From Proteiniphilum sp. X52 (GTDB lineage: Bacteria > Bacteroidota > Bacteroidia > Bacteroidales > Dysgonomonadaceae): 64,000 nt of DNA. Location of the stretch: positions 532,702 to 596,701 of the forward strand of contig NZ_RDSD01000001.1 of assembly GCF_003712195.1 (NCBI RefSeq). Direction: 5' to 3'. Below the pieces are notes generated by a model. That model saw only the letters and a program-made list of their open reading frames with translations, was not told the origin of the DNA and searched no databases. How positions within the stretch are numbered: the first letter of the stretch is position 1; the number at the start of each line of letters is the position of its first letter. The translations under genes and the position numbers were made by a program. Shown here one piece after another: positions 10,205 through 18,215 of this stretch.

Positions 10205-11101
10205 ATGAACAAAACAGACAGTTTGACAGACTTTTACCAACAAAAATGGGGCTGGTTGCCCGATAATTTACAAAAAGAGTTGGGACATTTCAATGTGTTT
10301 TTATTGGATAATTACGTGGGGGAAAACGCCCAAGAGGTGCCTTACAAAAGGCGTGATTTCTTCAAAATCACCTTCTTTAAAGGCTCGGCACAGATACATT
10401 ATGCCGATAAAGCCATTGATGTGAAACGCCAAGCCTTAGTCTTTTCTAATCCTCAGATTCCCTACAAATGGGAAGGTTTGGAAGGCGTGGAGAGTGGTTA
10501 TTTTTGTATCTTCAATCACAATTTTTTTCATCAGTTTGGGGCTGTTGCCGAGTATCCGGTATTCAAGGCAGGAGGCAATCATCTGTTTGAATTGACCGAT
10601 GAACAAGCCAAAAATGTAATCATTTCTTTCCGAAAAATGCAGGCAGAGATGCAATCTGCCTATCTCTACAAATACGACATTTTGCGCACGCAAGTGATGG
10701 AATTGATACACTTTGCAATGAAACTGCAACCCTCGTTGGAAATCGAAACGGCACAGGGTAACGCCTCCCACCGTATTTCCACGCTTTTTGTCGAACTCTT
10801 AGACCGTCAGTTTCCTATCGAAAGCAAAGGACAGACCATATTACGTTCGCCCTCCGAGTATGCCAAGCAACTCAATGTGCACACGAATCACTTGAACCGA
10901 GCCGTAAAGGAAATAACAGGCAAAACCACTTCCGAAATCATCAACGAACGCCTGATACAAGAGGCTAAAATCCTGCTCAAACATACCGACCTGTCCGTGT
11001 CCGAAATCGGGTATCTGTTAGGTTTCAACGAAGCAACCTATTTTACCAATTTTTTTAAGAAACAGACCACCCAAAGCCCGATGAGCTTCCGAAAAGGATG
11101 A
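10205..11101 (+). CDS. AraC-family transcriptional regulator
   Basis: A 298-residue regulator. I choose ATG10205 because the -7 promoter box ends at 10179, so the upstream ATG at 10187 would lie nearly at the transcription start. N-terminal cupin-type sensor (VPYKRRDFFKITFFKGSAQI), then the AraC DNA-binding domain: first helix-turn-helix around PSEYAKQLNVHTNHLNRAVK, second around LSVSEIGYLLGFNEATYFTN, ending SPMSFRKG. It is flanked on both sides by copies of the candidate operator, which fits autoregulation plus control of the lipoprotein gene at 11220. Confidence 0.93.
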   Translation: MNKTDSLTDFYQQKWGWLPDNLQKELGHFNVFLLDNYVGENAQEVPYKRRDFFKITFFKGSAQIHYADKAIDVKRQALVFSNPQIPYKWEGLEGVESGYFCIFNHNFFHQFGAVAEYPVFKAGGNHLFELTDEQAKNVIISFRKMQAEMQSAYLYKYDILRTQVMELIHFAMKLQPSLEIETAQGNASHRISTLFVELLDRQFPIESKGQTILRSPSEYAKQLNVHTNHLNRAVKEITGKTTSEIINERLIQEAKILLKHTDLSVSEIGYLLGFNEATYFTNFFKKQTTQSPMSFRKG

Positions 11102-11105
11102 TTTG

Positions 11106-11169
11106 TTTGATTTTTATAATTGACTGTTTGAAAAGTGTAAGTTTGAAGAAGATATAAACAGTAATTTTG
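11106..11169 (+). promoter_or_regulatory. putative AraC operator and promoter of the 11220 operon
   Basis: TTTGATTTTTATA (11106-11118) is identical to the first half-site before the AraC gene, and a weaker second copy beginning TTTGA lies exactly 21 bp later (11127). A -7 box TAATTTTG is at 11162-11169. The same regulator probably acts here. Confidence 0.5.
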
Positions 11170-11219
11170 CAATGTAGAATTAAATAAACATCAATTATCA
11201 ACTAAAAAAAGAAGAAAAA

Positions 11220-11687
11220 ATGAAACTAATTATTATAGCGCTTTTATTATCAACAAGTTTATCGGGCTGTGCCCAAAACAGCCTTTCAACCCAAGACACA
11301 ACAGTTATGGAACAACAGATGACCAACGACGAGGCTCAAATCCTCGCCCTTACCCGAAAGTTTACCCAATTGATGATTGACCGCAACACGGCGGAGCTGG
11401 ACAAAATGGTGGATAAAGATTTCAGCCTTACCCACATCACAGGCTATGTGCAACCTAAAGCCGAATGGTTCAAAGAGATAGAGCAGGAGAGTATGAAGTA
11501 CTATTCTGCCGAAGAGGTAAGCCGTAGTATCACGGTCAATGGCGACACCGCCGAATTTGTGCAACGCAACCTGCTCGATGCCCGCATTTGGGGCAGTCGT
11601 AACAAGTGGCGACTGCAACAGACTATGACCCTCGAAAAACGCAACGGCACGTGGATAATCCTAAAATCGGTGGCGAGAACTTTTTAA
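11220..11687 (+). CDS. NTF2-like (DUF4440/SnoaL-type) lipoprotein
   Basis: A 155-residue lipoprotein with lipobox LSGC (Cys17). The mature protein has the NTF2-like order: helix (NDEAQILALTRKFTQLMIDR), LDKMVDKDFSLTHITGYVQP, strand VSRSITVNGDTAEFVQ and the terminal strand pair WRLQQTMTLEKRNGTWIILK. It resembles DUF4440 proteins, which include ketosteroid-isomerase relatives, but key residues cannot be judged by eye. The next gene begins 35 bases later, so they are likely co-transcribed. It is a distant counterpart of the NTF2-like protein at 9500, also paired with an AKR-derived gene. Confidence 0.8.
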   Translation: MKLIIIALLLSTSLSGCAQNSLSTQDTTVMEQQMTNDEAQILALTRKFTQLMIDRNTAELDKMVDKDFSLTHITGYVQPKAEWFKEIEQESMKYYSAEEVSRSITVNGDTAEFVQRNLLDARIWGSRNKWRLQQTMTLEKRNGTWIILKSVARTF

Positions 11688-11722
11688 TCCATTTGATAAC
11701 GACATAATTAACAATTAGAAAG

Positions 11723-12571
11723 ATGAAAAAAACTCAAACGCAATCAAGCCGCAGAGATTTTTTAAAAATGTCTGCTTTGGGAGGGGCAGGGCTTGTTTTA
11801 GGAGGTTCAATGTTAGCAAATATAGCATCAAATGTTGAAACTTCTTCAATAATGGAAAATAAACATAAAAATAAACCCGGAACACGAAAACTCGGCTCCT
11901 TGGAAGTCTCCGAAATAGGTTTCGGATGTATGAATGTGGCTTGGGCTTACAATATGCCCCCATCCGATTTACTCAACAGGCATACAAATCAAAAAATGAC
12001 AAGAATAATCATCATAGGAGCAACAGGCGGACTTGCTCAAAACGTAATCGAAACCGCCAAAAAAGCTGATAATATTCAACTTACGCTTTTTGCCCGTACT
12101 CCGGGCAACCTTTCGGCAAGAATTTCCGGAGGAACAACCGTTGTACAGGGCGATGCAATGAATATTGACGACCTGAAAAGAGCCATCGCAGGACAAGATC
12201 TCGTATATGTAAATCTGTCGGGCGACTTGGACAAAATGAGCCAAAACATCATCACAGCGATGAAAGAAACAGGTGTAAGACGCATTGTTGCCATCAGTTC
12301 CATAGGCATTTATGAAGAACCTTTGCAGGCTATTTTGAAACCTTACCGCAAGTTGGCAGACAATATCGAAGCGTCGGGATTGGATTACACCGTTATCCGC
12401 CCCAATTGGTTTACGTCGGACAATGAGATTGATTACCACATTACCCGCAAACCCGAACCCGAAGTGGGTGGAGCGGTTTCCCGGAAATCCATTGCCGACC
12501 TTGTTACCAAAATATTTGCCAACCCGGGACTTCATAAAAACGAAAATATAGGGATAAGCAAGCTGAGGTAA
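11723..12571 (+). CDS. chimeric ORF: AKR N-terminal piece joined to NAD(P)-binding (NmrA/SDR-like) protein
   Basis: Residues 1 to about 75 are the Tat signal (SRRDFLKMSALGG) and the first strand of an aldo/keto reductase (RKLGSLEVSEIGFGCMNVAW), closely like the AKR at 8270 ([20 protein letters not shown]). The AKR part stops after NMPPSDLLN. From Met92 (ATG11996) an unrelated Rossmann protein begins: TRIIIIGATGGLAQNVIETA with the GxxGxxG nucleotide loop, then RIVAISSIGIY, DYTVIRPNWF and ISKLR at the end, as in NmrA-like/SDR atypical proteins. The frame is open across the join. Either a fused exported protein is made, or the Rossmann protein (191 aa) starts at Met92. The AKR part cannot be active alone. 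Confidence 0.8.
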   Translation: MKKTQTQSSRRDFLKMSALGGAGLVLGGSMLANIASNVETSSIMENKHKNKPGTRKLGSLEVSEIGFGCMNVAWAYNMPPSDLLNRHTNQKMTRIIIIGATGGLAQNVIETAKKADNIQLTLFARTPGNLSARISGGTTVVQGDAMNIDDLKRAIAGQDLVYVNLSGDLDKMSQNIITAMKETGVRRIVAISSIGIYEEPLQAILKPYRKLADNIEASGLDYTVIRPNWFTSDNEIDYHITRKPEPEVGGAVSRKSIADLVTKIFANPGLHKNENIGISKLR

Positions 12572-12631
12572 GCGTCAAAATGCCAACCTTTTGCCAATGT
12601 TTAAAAAATTATATCATAAAACAAATCAGAA

Positions 12632-13255
12632 GTGTGGATTTCCAATGCCGGCTACGAAAAGGCAATGCCTTCCATTGCGGAATCGTTGAAAAAACTGCAA
12701 ACCGATTATATCGACTTGCTGCTCATTCACCAGCCCTTTGGCGACTATTACGGCACTTACCGGGCAATGGAGGAAGCCTACAAAGCGGATAAAGTGCGGG
12801 CGATTGGCGTGAGCAATTTCTATGCCGACAGATTTTTGGACTTGGCTCATTTCGTGGAAATTAAGCCGATGGTCAACCAAATGGAGACGCATGTATTCCA
12901 CCAACAGGGCGACTTGCAGGAACTGATGAAAGAGTACGATTCCAAGTTGATGTCGTGGGGACCTTTCGCCGAGGGGAAAAACGACTATTTCAACAACCCG
13001 ACCCTCAAAAAAGTGGGCGAACGATACGGGAAATCCGCCGCACAAGTGGCATTACGCTACCTTCTGCAACGTGATATTATTCTTATTCCCAAATCGGTGC
13101 GAAAAGAACGGATGGAGCAGAATATGAACATTTTCGACTTTGAACTTACGGCGGACGATATGACAGAAATCGCCCGACTCGACACCAAAGGGACGCTGTT
13201 TTTCTCGCACAACGACCCCGGTTTGGTAAAAATGCTCTTGGAAGTTAAAATATAA
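12632..13255 (+). pseudogene. aldo/keto reductase, N-terminally truncated
   Basis: Encodes about 207 residues of the C-terminal two thirds of an AKR of the 2,5-diketo-gluconate reductase type (VWISNAGYEKAMPSIAESLK, TDYIDLLLIHQPFGDYYGTY, VRAIGVSNFYADRFLDL, ending LPVSE-less LEVKI). The only possible initiator is a GTG (12632) that corresponds to an internal Val; four codons before it a stop closes the frame. The Asp/Tyr part of the active site is missing; the Lys/His part is mostly present (LLIHQP). It lies 60 bases after the chimeric gene, and with it looks like a former AKR region split by insertion of the Rossmann gene. The N- and C-terminal pieces may come from different AKR subfamilies. 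Confidence 0.8.
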
Positions 13256-13436
13256 CGAACAAAAATAGGAGATATTGAAAATGAGTCTGCTCCGAAAACC
13301 TCAAAAAACGATTTCACGGGCTTGCTACTCATTGAAGATCAATAGTTGTTTTGAGGGAAATTTGGGTAAAAAAGACTTTTCGGAGGGGACTCAAAAATGA
13401 AAATCAAGATTTTATTGGTCAGGCTGCCGCCCGAGA

Positions 13437-13523
13437 CTGAAAACAGCCGTTCCCCATATCGACCAATGCCTCGTCATCTGGCTCGGTTCGCCCAACTGGT
13501 GGGGCCGTTGCTTTAACGGGTAG
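13437..13523 (+). pseudogene. flavodoxin remnant
   Basis: Translation in this frame gives a short piece containing CLVIWLGSPNWWG before a stop. This matches the flavodoxin segment (yDvIflGsPiWWG) that precedes the second FMN-contacting loop. No intact flavodoxin frame surrounds it. A complete paralogue stands at 18423. It indicates loss or shuffling of a flavodoxin gene in this spacer (13256-13596). Confidence 0.55.
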
Positions 13524-13533
13524 AATAAAAAAT

Positions 13534-13577
13534 GAGCCTCACGGACAATTTTTTTACCCGAAACAGCCTTACCTTTG
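13534..13577 (+). promoter_or_regulatory. promoter module upstream of the acetyltransferase (copy 1)
   Basis: GAGCCTC at 13534, then GGACAATTT, and CCTTACCTTTGCAT ending with the -7 box TACCTTTG (13570-13577). The same ordered words with nearly the same spacing occur before the hydrolase gene (14982-15026). The shared block probably contains a regulator site; the AraC gene at 14175 lies between the two. Confidence 0.5.
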
Positions 13578-13596
13578 CATCAGGTAACAATAAAGA

Positions 13597-14163
13597 ATGT
13601 GTGGGATGAACAAAACAATTTTTGAACGACTCTTGCAGGGCGAAACCATTCCCTTTTCCGACCCCGATTACATGGAAATTCGCAAGGCTTGTGCCGAAAA
13701 CAAACCGCTTTTGCTTAAAGCCAACCAAAGCGCGGATGCGAAGGAGGTTATCCTTCTCCTCAACCAAATGGCAAACGGAAAAATAGCCGAATCGGCAACC
13801 GTTTACACGCCTTTTCACACCAATTACGGCGGAAATATCTCCATTGGCGAGAATGTGTTCGTCAACCACGACTGCTCGTTTTTGGATTTGGGCGGTATCA
13901 CCATTGACGACGGGGTGATGATTGGCCCCAAGGTGGTCATCTCCTCCGAAGGACACCCCATAGCCCCCGCCCAACGCAACAGCCTTTCGGCGGGCAAAGT
14001 CCACATCAAACGCAATGCGTGGATTGGGGCGAATGTTACCATTTTACCCAATGTTATCATTGGCGAAAACTCCGTTGTGGCAGCGGGTGCCGTTGTTTCG
14101 CGAGATGTGCCCGATAATGTGATCGCCGGCGGCGTTCCTGCCAAAATCATCAGGCAACTTTAA
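13597..14163 (+). CDS. sugar O-acetyltransferase, maltose/galactoside acetyltransferase family
   Basis: A 188-residue hexapeptide-repeat acyltransferase of the LacA/Maa/NodL group, transferring acetyl from acetyl-CoA to sugar hydroxyls. It shows the N-terminal Mac helix region (FERLLQGETIPFSDPDYMEI), VYTPFHTNYGGNISIGENVF, FVNHDCSFLDLGGITIDDGV and MIGPKVVISSEGHPI with the conserved His of the catalytic site, then WIGANVTILPNVIIGENSVV and ending GVPAKIIRQL. Length matches the family. ATG13606 is an alternative start. The AraC gene follows 11 bases later, so they are co-transcribed. Confidence 0.92.
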   Translation: MCGMNKTIFERLLQGETIPFSDPDYMEIRKACAENKPLLLKANQSADAKEVILLLNQMANGKIAESATVYTPFHTNYGGNISIGENVFVNHDCSFLDLGGITIDDGVMIGPKVVISSEGHPIAPAQRNSLSAGKVHIKRNAWIGANVTILPNVIIGENSVVAAGAVVSRDVPDNVIAGGVPAKIIRQL

Positions 14164-14174
14164 TTGTAAAAACG

Positions 14175-14969
14175 ATGCAAACCATTGAACATTCGGGTAT
14201 ATTTTTATCGCACTTTTCGGACGAAACCACAAGCTGCGTTCCCGCTGCCAAAGAGCATTACCTGACCTTCGTGCATGGCGGCGAATTGGAATTTGAGCTT
14301 GACGGCCAACGGATTTTCGCTCACGGGGGGGAGTGCGTTTTTCTAAGGCGAAATCACAAGGTGATATACCACAAAAAACCTTTTGAAAACAAGCCCTACA
14401 AAGGTGTTTCCATAGAGTTAAGCCGCGAAGTCTTACGCAAATATTTTTCAAGACTCAACAAAAAAACGCTCCCCAAAACCGTTTCCGCATCGGAGATTGA
14501 TGTGCTGAAAATTGACGTCCGCCCCGAAATTTCGGCTCTCTTCGAGCGGATAGGACCCTATTACCAATCTACGCCGAACGAAACGTTTTGCAAAGCGATT
14601 ATACACGATGCCATCGAGTTGTTGTTGCAAGAAAATCCAAACTTTTACCCGACACTCTTCGACTTTTCCGACCCTTGGAAAATCGACCTCATCGACTTTA
14701 TGGAGAAGAATTTTACCGAAAACCTCTCGATGAACGATTTTGCCCGATACACAGGACGCAGCTTGGCAACCTTCAAGCGCGATTTCGCCAAAGTCAGCTC
14801 GCTCACGCCCCAAAAGTGGCTTATCCAAAGGCGACTTAAAGAAGCCTACTACCTCATTTTCAGTCAGAAAAAGCGCGCCAGCCAAGTTTATTTGGAGGTG
14901 GGTTTCAAGGATATTTCCCACTTTTACCGCACATTCAAAAAGCAGTACGGCGTGCTGCCGTCGGTTTGA
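14175..14969 (+). CDS. AraC-family transcriptional regulator
   Basis: A 264-residue regulator of the ExsA/CFB type: N-terminal ligand domain (KEHYLTFVHGGELEFELDGQ, ECVFLRRNHKVIYHKKPF) and C-terminal helix-turn-helix pair (LSMNDFARYTGRSLATFKRD; RASQVYLEVGFKDISHFYRT, then FKKQYGVLPS). The motif GRSLATFKRDF is shared with the AraC protein at 17307 (GRSLSTFKREF), so these two are closer paralogues than the other pair. It sits between two copies of a shared promoter block, upstream of the acetyltransferase and of the hydrolase, and probably regulates both. Confidence 0.93.
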   Translation: MQTIEHSGIFLSHFSDETTSCVPAAKEHYLTFVHGGELEFELDGQRIFAHGGECVFLRRNHKVIYHKKPFENKPYKGVSIELSREVLRKYFSRLNKKTLPKTVSASEIDVLKIDVRPEISALFERIGPYYQSTPNETFCKAIIHDAIELLLQENPNFYPTLFDFSDPWKIDLIDFMEKNFTENLSMNDFARYTGRSLATFKRDFAKVSSLTPQKWLIQRRLKEAYYLIFSQKKRASQVYLEVGFKDISHFYRTFKKQYGVLPSV

Positions 14970-14981
14970 TATCGTAAACTT

Positions 14982-15026
14982 GAGCCTCTCAGACAATTTC
15001 ATCCTCCGGGATTCACCTTACCTTTG
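14982..15026 (+). promoter_or_regulatory. promoter module upstream of the hydrolase (copy 2)
   Basis: GAGCCTC at 14982, AGACAATTT, then CCTTACCTTTGCAT with the -7 box TACCTTTG at 15019-15026. Word order and spacing follow copy 1 at 13534-13577. Confidence 0.5.
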
Positions 15027-15065
15027 CATGGCAGAATTAATGAGTAATTTAAAAGATAGAGAGTT

Positions 15066-16130
15066 ATGAGGGAAATAGCAATTCTATTAACCGCAATCGC
15101 AATGATTGCCTGTACAAACACCCAAAAAAAAGGAGAAGATATGAATAGTACACTAAAACTGACACAGGAGTGGGACAAAATTTTCCCGAAATCCGACAAG
15201 GTGGAACACCAAAAGGTGACGTTCAAAAACCGTTACGGCATCACGCTTGCAGGCGACTTGTACACACCGAAAAACATTGACGGAAAAGCTTCCGCCATTG
15301 CGGTTTCGGGACCATTTGGGGCGGTAAAGGAGCAATCTTCGGGATTGTACGCACAGACGTTGGCCGAGCGCGGCTTTGTAACCTTGGCGTTCGACCCCTC
15401 TTACACGGGCGAAAGCGGCGGGGAGCCTCGCAATATGGCATCGCCGGACATTAATACGGAAGACTTTTCGGCGGCAGTCGATTTCCTTGGCTCGTTGGAT
15501 AACGTTGACCGTGAGAAAACCGGTATTCTCGGTATCTGCGGATGGGGCGGGTTTGCCCTCAACGCTGCCATTGCCGATACCCGCATCAAAGCGGTGGCAA
15601 CCAGCACCATGTACGACATGACACGTGTCTCGGCAAAAGGCTATGACGATGCAATGGATGCCGAAGCCCGTTACCAAATGAAGAAGAGCATCAACGAGGC
15701 CCGTTGGGAAGCCTCTGCGAACAACTATGCCACCCTGCTCCCGGCCAACAATCTGCGTAAAGAGCAATTTACCGGTGAAACGCCGCAATTTGTGAAAGAG
15801 TATTCCGATTTTTACACCACCGACAGGGGATTTCATCCACGCGCCGTAAATTCCAATCCCGACGGCTCGTGGGCAACTACCGCCACATTGAGTTTGATAA
15901 ATATGCCGATTTTGCAATACGCTTCGGAAAACCGCACGCCGGCATTGCTTATCCACGGCGAAAAGGCTCACTCACGTTATTTCAGCGAGGATGCTTTTAA
16001 GGCGTTGGGCAATGAGAACAAGGAGTTGTACATCGTGCCCGATGCTACCCACGTCGATTTGTACGACAACAAGGCAGGCGTGATTCCTTACGACAAACTC
16101 GAGTCGTTCTTTAAAGAGAATTTGAAGTAA
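15066..16130 (+). CDS. alpha/beta hydrolase lipoprotein, YcjY/dienelactone-hydrolase-like
   Basis: A 354-residue protein with a lipoprotein signal (AIAMIAC, Cys16). The mature part is an alpha/beta hydrolase: VTFKNRYGITLAGDLYTPKN, then AIAVSGPFGAVKEQSSGLYA, FVTLAFDPSYTGESGGEPR. The nucleophile elbow reads GICGWGG with Cys158 in place of the usual Ser, as in dienelactone hydrolase and YcjY-type proteins. HGEKAHSRYFSEDAF carries the acid region and His329 (DATHVDLYD) completes the triad. Residues are placed by motif. It is the single gene between a promoter block and a terminator. Substrate unknown; an exported esterase-like role fits. Confidence 0.87.
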   Translation: MREIAILLTAIAMIACTNTQKKGEDMNSTLKLTQEWDKIFPKSDKVEHQKVTFKNRYGITLAGDLYTPKNIDGKASAIAVSGPFGAVKEQSSGLYAQTLAERGFVTLAFDPSYTGESGGEPRNMASPDINTEDFSAAVDFLGSLDNVDREKTGILGICGWGGFALNAAIADTRIKAVATSTMYDMTRVSAKGYDDAMDAEARYQMKKSINEARWEASANNYATLLPANNLRKEQFTGETPQFVKEYSDFYTTDRGFHPRAVNSNPDGSWATTATLSLINMPILQYASENRTPALLIHGEKAHSRYFSEDAFKALGNENKELYIVPDATHVDLYDNKAGVIPYDKLESFFKENLK

Positions 16131-16142
16131 AGGACAATCCGT

Positions 16143-16183
16143 AAAATCTCCCTTTCAACCTAAGTGTTGAGGGGGATTTTTTT
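16143..16183 (+). terminator. intrinsic terminator after the hydrolase gene
   Basis: A stem of AATCTCCC with GGGGGATT flanks a loop containing TTTCAACCTAAG and is followed by seven T residues. It is a diverged copy of the terminator at 10029-10074. Confidence 0.72.
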
Positions 16184-16304
16184 ATCAGGGAGTTATCCTT
16201 TTCGAAAAACGTGCTTGTCATGTCTACCCATTGGCTTACTGCAACAAGGGCCAAGATAGGACAAAATGTGGGAAAAAACTTTTAGGCCGCAGTCTTGCGA
16301 AGGT

Positions 16305-16344
16305 TTTGAACCAAAAAGAACAAATGTTTGAGCCAAAAAGAACA
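16305..16344 (+). promoter_or_regulatory. putative AraC operator (two 18-bp direct repeats, 22-bp period)
   Basis: TTTGAACCAAAAAGAACA (16305-16322) and TTTGAGCCAAAAAGAACA (16327-16344) differ at one base and lie two helical turns apart. A weak -7 box TAATTTCG is at 16366-16373 and the first ATG of the operon at 16400. The AraC gene at 17307 in the same operon is the likely binder, giving autoregulation. Confidence 0.65.
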
Positions 16345-16399
16345 GCGCGTCTGTTGGATAAACTCTAATTTCGCGTTGTATTTAAAAAAATGCAATAAT

Positions 16400-17305
16400 A
16401 TGAAGTCAAAAAAAGGAATGACAAGACTATTGGCAGTATCGGTTTTGGGAATAATAACCACTGCCTGCGGAAATACCGCTAAAAGAAGCGGTGCTGAAGA
16501 AACAGCAACCGACAACACGAGTAAGGGAACGGTGCTGTTGGTGGCCTCGAGCGAGAGTTCTTTGAAGTTGACTACCAAAGAAATACCAACAGGTTATTAT
16601 CTCGACGAACTCGCCGTGCCCGCACAAGCGTTGATAGCCGCCGGATACGATATTGTGGTGGCTACGCCCAAAGGCGATACGCCCGTTATGGACGAAAAAT
16701 CCAATACGGCGGAATTGTTTCAGAACGACGAAAACAAGCTCAACGAGGCGCTGAATTTTGTGAAAACTTTCCCTCCGATGTTGAACCCCATTTCCTTGTC
16801 GGATGCTGTCAAGGGCGGACTTGACCGGTTTGCGGCGGTCTATGTGCCCGGCGGTCACGCTCCTATGATTGATTTGATGCAGGATAAAAACTTGGGTGAA
16901 ATCCTACACCATTTCCATGGCAAGGGCAAACCTACGGCGCTGTTGTGCCACGGACCTGTTGCCACACTTGCGGCGTTGCCCGAAGCCAACGCATATCGTC
17001 AGGCGTTGGCCGAAGGCAACAAGACGGCTATCGAAAACTTCGGAAAGGATTGGATTTACAGCGGATACCGTATGACTATCTATTCCAACGAGGAGGAGTA
17101 CGATGTGGAGGATTATTTGGGCGGAAAAATAGAATTTTATGTGGCAGACGCGTTGCGTAATGCGGGAGGAAAGGTAGAGAAATCGGCTGCGAAAAATATG
17201 CCGTTGGTAGTTCGAGATAGAGAGCTGATCACGGGGCAAAATCCCGCTTCCGACCACGCAATTGCCGATGAGCTAATCAAGGCGTTGGAAGAAATGAAGA
17301 AATAA
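16400..17305 (+). CDS. DJ-1/PfpI-family lipoprotein (Hsp31-like)
   Basis: From ATG16400 a 301-residue lipoprotein (lipobox ITTAC); the 24 codons that precede it in frame run through the operator region and are not used. The DJ-1 fold is seen as VLLVASSESSLKLTTKEIPT, GYYLDELAVPAQALIAAGYD, VYVPGGHAPMIDLMQ and the nucleophile elbow ALLCHGPVATL with Cys183. The order and length are those of the Hsp31/glyoxalase-III-like branch, known for methylglyoxal or glycation repair and chaperone activity. The predicted lipid anchor places it outside the cytoplasm, which is unusual for that branch. The AraC gene begins one base after its stop. Confidence 0.87.
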   Translation: MKSKKGMTRLLAVSVLGIITTACGNTAKRSGAEETATDNTSKGTVLLVASSESSLKLTTKEIPTGYYLDELAVPAQALIAAGYDIVVATPKGDTPVMDEKSNTAELFQNDENKLNEALNFVKTFPPMLNPISLSDAVKGGLDRFAAVYVPGGHAPMIDLMQDKNLGEILHHFHGKGKPTALLCHGPVATLAALPEANAYRQALAEGNKTAIENFGKDWIYSGYRMTIYSNEEEYDVEDYLGGKIEFYVADALRNAGGKVEKSAAKNMPLVVRDRELITGQNPASDHAIADELIKALEEMKK

Positions 17306-17306
17306 G

Positions 17307-18167
17307 ATGAAAGCAGTAAGAGTGCCGGGGGAACTTGTGCTTCCTCCTTACCTTCACAGGTCGTTGCAGATGGAAGGTTTTTCGGTTGTGGAGAGTTGCA
17401 CCTACACCCAACGCTCACGAGGCTCGATGTTTCTGGACGAACATCTGTTGCTCCATGTGCTGAAGGGACAAAACACCGTTAGCCTCGGCAAACAGGAATA
17501 TCCCGTCAAGAGCGGACAGATGTTGCTCATTAGCAAGGCTTCGCTGATAGGATACGACAAGCAGGGCGACGCCGAAGCCGGCGATGCCTACGAAAGCCTG
17601 CTGTTTTTCTTCACAGATAGTTTCATTCGCGGATTTTTACAGATGAGCCAAACCCGTGTAGAACCCGTTACGGAAGCTGCCGCGATGGAGGTGAAAACGG
17701 CAAACGAGAGAATGCGGACATTCTTTGCCTCTGTAATGCCTTATTTTGCCCACCCCGAAAGGGTAGATAAAGTATTGCTGCAACTGAAAATGCAGGAATT
17801 GCTGTTCAACCTTGTGGATACCGACAAAAACCTGTTGCACCAACTCCTGGAACTTCGCAAACCGATACATAAAAACATTGTCGAGGTGATGGAAGAGAAC
17901 TATGCCAAGCCCGTTAATATCGAGCAATTGGCTTACCTCTCGGGAAGAAGTCTTTCGACTTTCAAGCGGGAATTTGCGGAATTGTATGACACCACACCGG
18001 CAGAGTGGATACGCAACAAACGGCTCGAAAAGGCAAAACAGCTGTTGGAAAACAGCAATTACCCCGTTGCGGACATATGCTATACGGTGGGGTTTGAAAA
18101 CCCGTCGCATTTCTCCCGAATCTTCAAGCGACATTTTGGGCATCAGCCTACGGAGTATCGCAATTAA
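17307..18167 (+). CDS. AraC-family transcriptional regulator
   Basis: A 286-residue regulator beginning one base after the DJ-1 stop, so the two are translated from one message. N-terminal cupin sensor (EHLLLHVLKGQNTVSLGKQE, VKSGQMLLISKASLIGYDKQ), then the double helix-turn-helix (VNIEQLAYLSGRSLSTFKRE; YPVADICYTVGFENPSHFSR) ending FGHQPTEYRN. Two near-identical 18-bp repeats precede the operon and are its probable binding site. It is the closest paralogue of the regulator at 14175. Confidence 0.94.
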   Translation: MKAVRVPGELVLPPYLHRSLQMEGFSVVESCTYTQRSRGSMFLDEHLLLHVLKGQNTVSLGKQEYPVKSGQMLLISKASLIGYDKQGDAEAGDAYESLLFFFTDSFIRGFLQMSQTRVEPVTEAAAMEVKTANERMRTFFASVMPYFAHPERVDKVLLQLKMQELLFNLVDTDKNLLHQLLELRKPIHKNIVEVMEENYAKPVNIEQLAYLSGRSLSTFKREFAELYDTTPAEWIRNKRLEKAKQLLENSNYPVADICYTVGFENPSHFSRIFKRHFGHQPTEYRN

Positions 18168-18215
18168 AGGGGGAAAATGATTTGTAGTACGAAAACATTG
18201 CCGAGAATCATTTCT

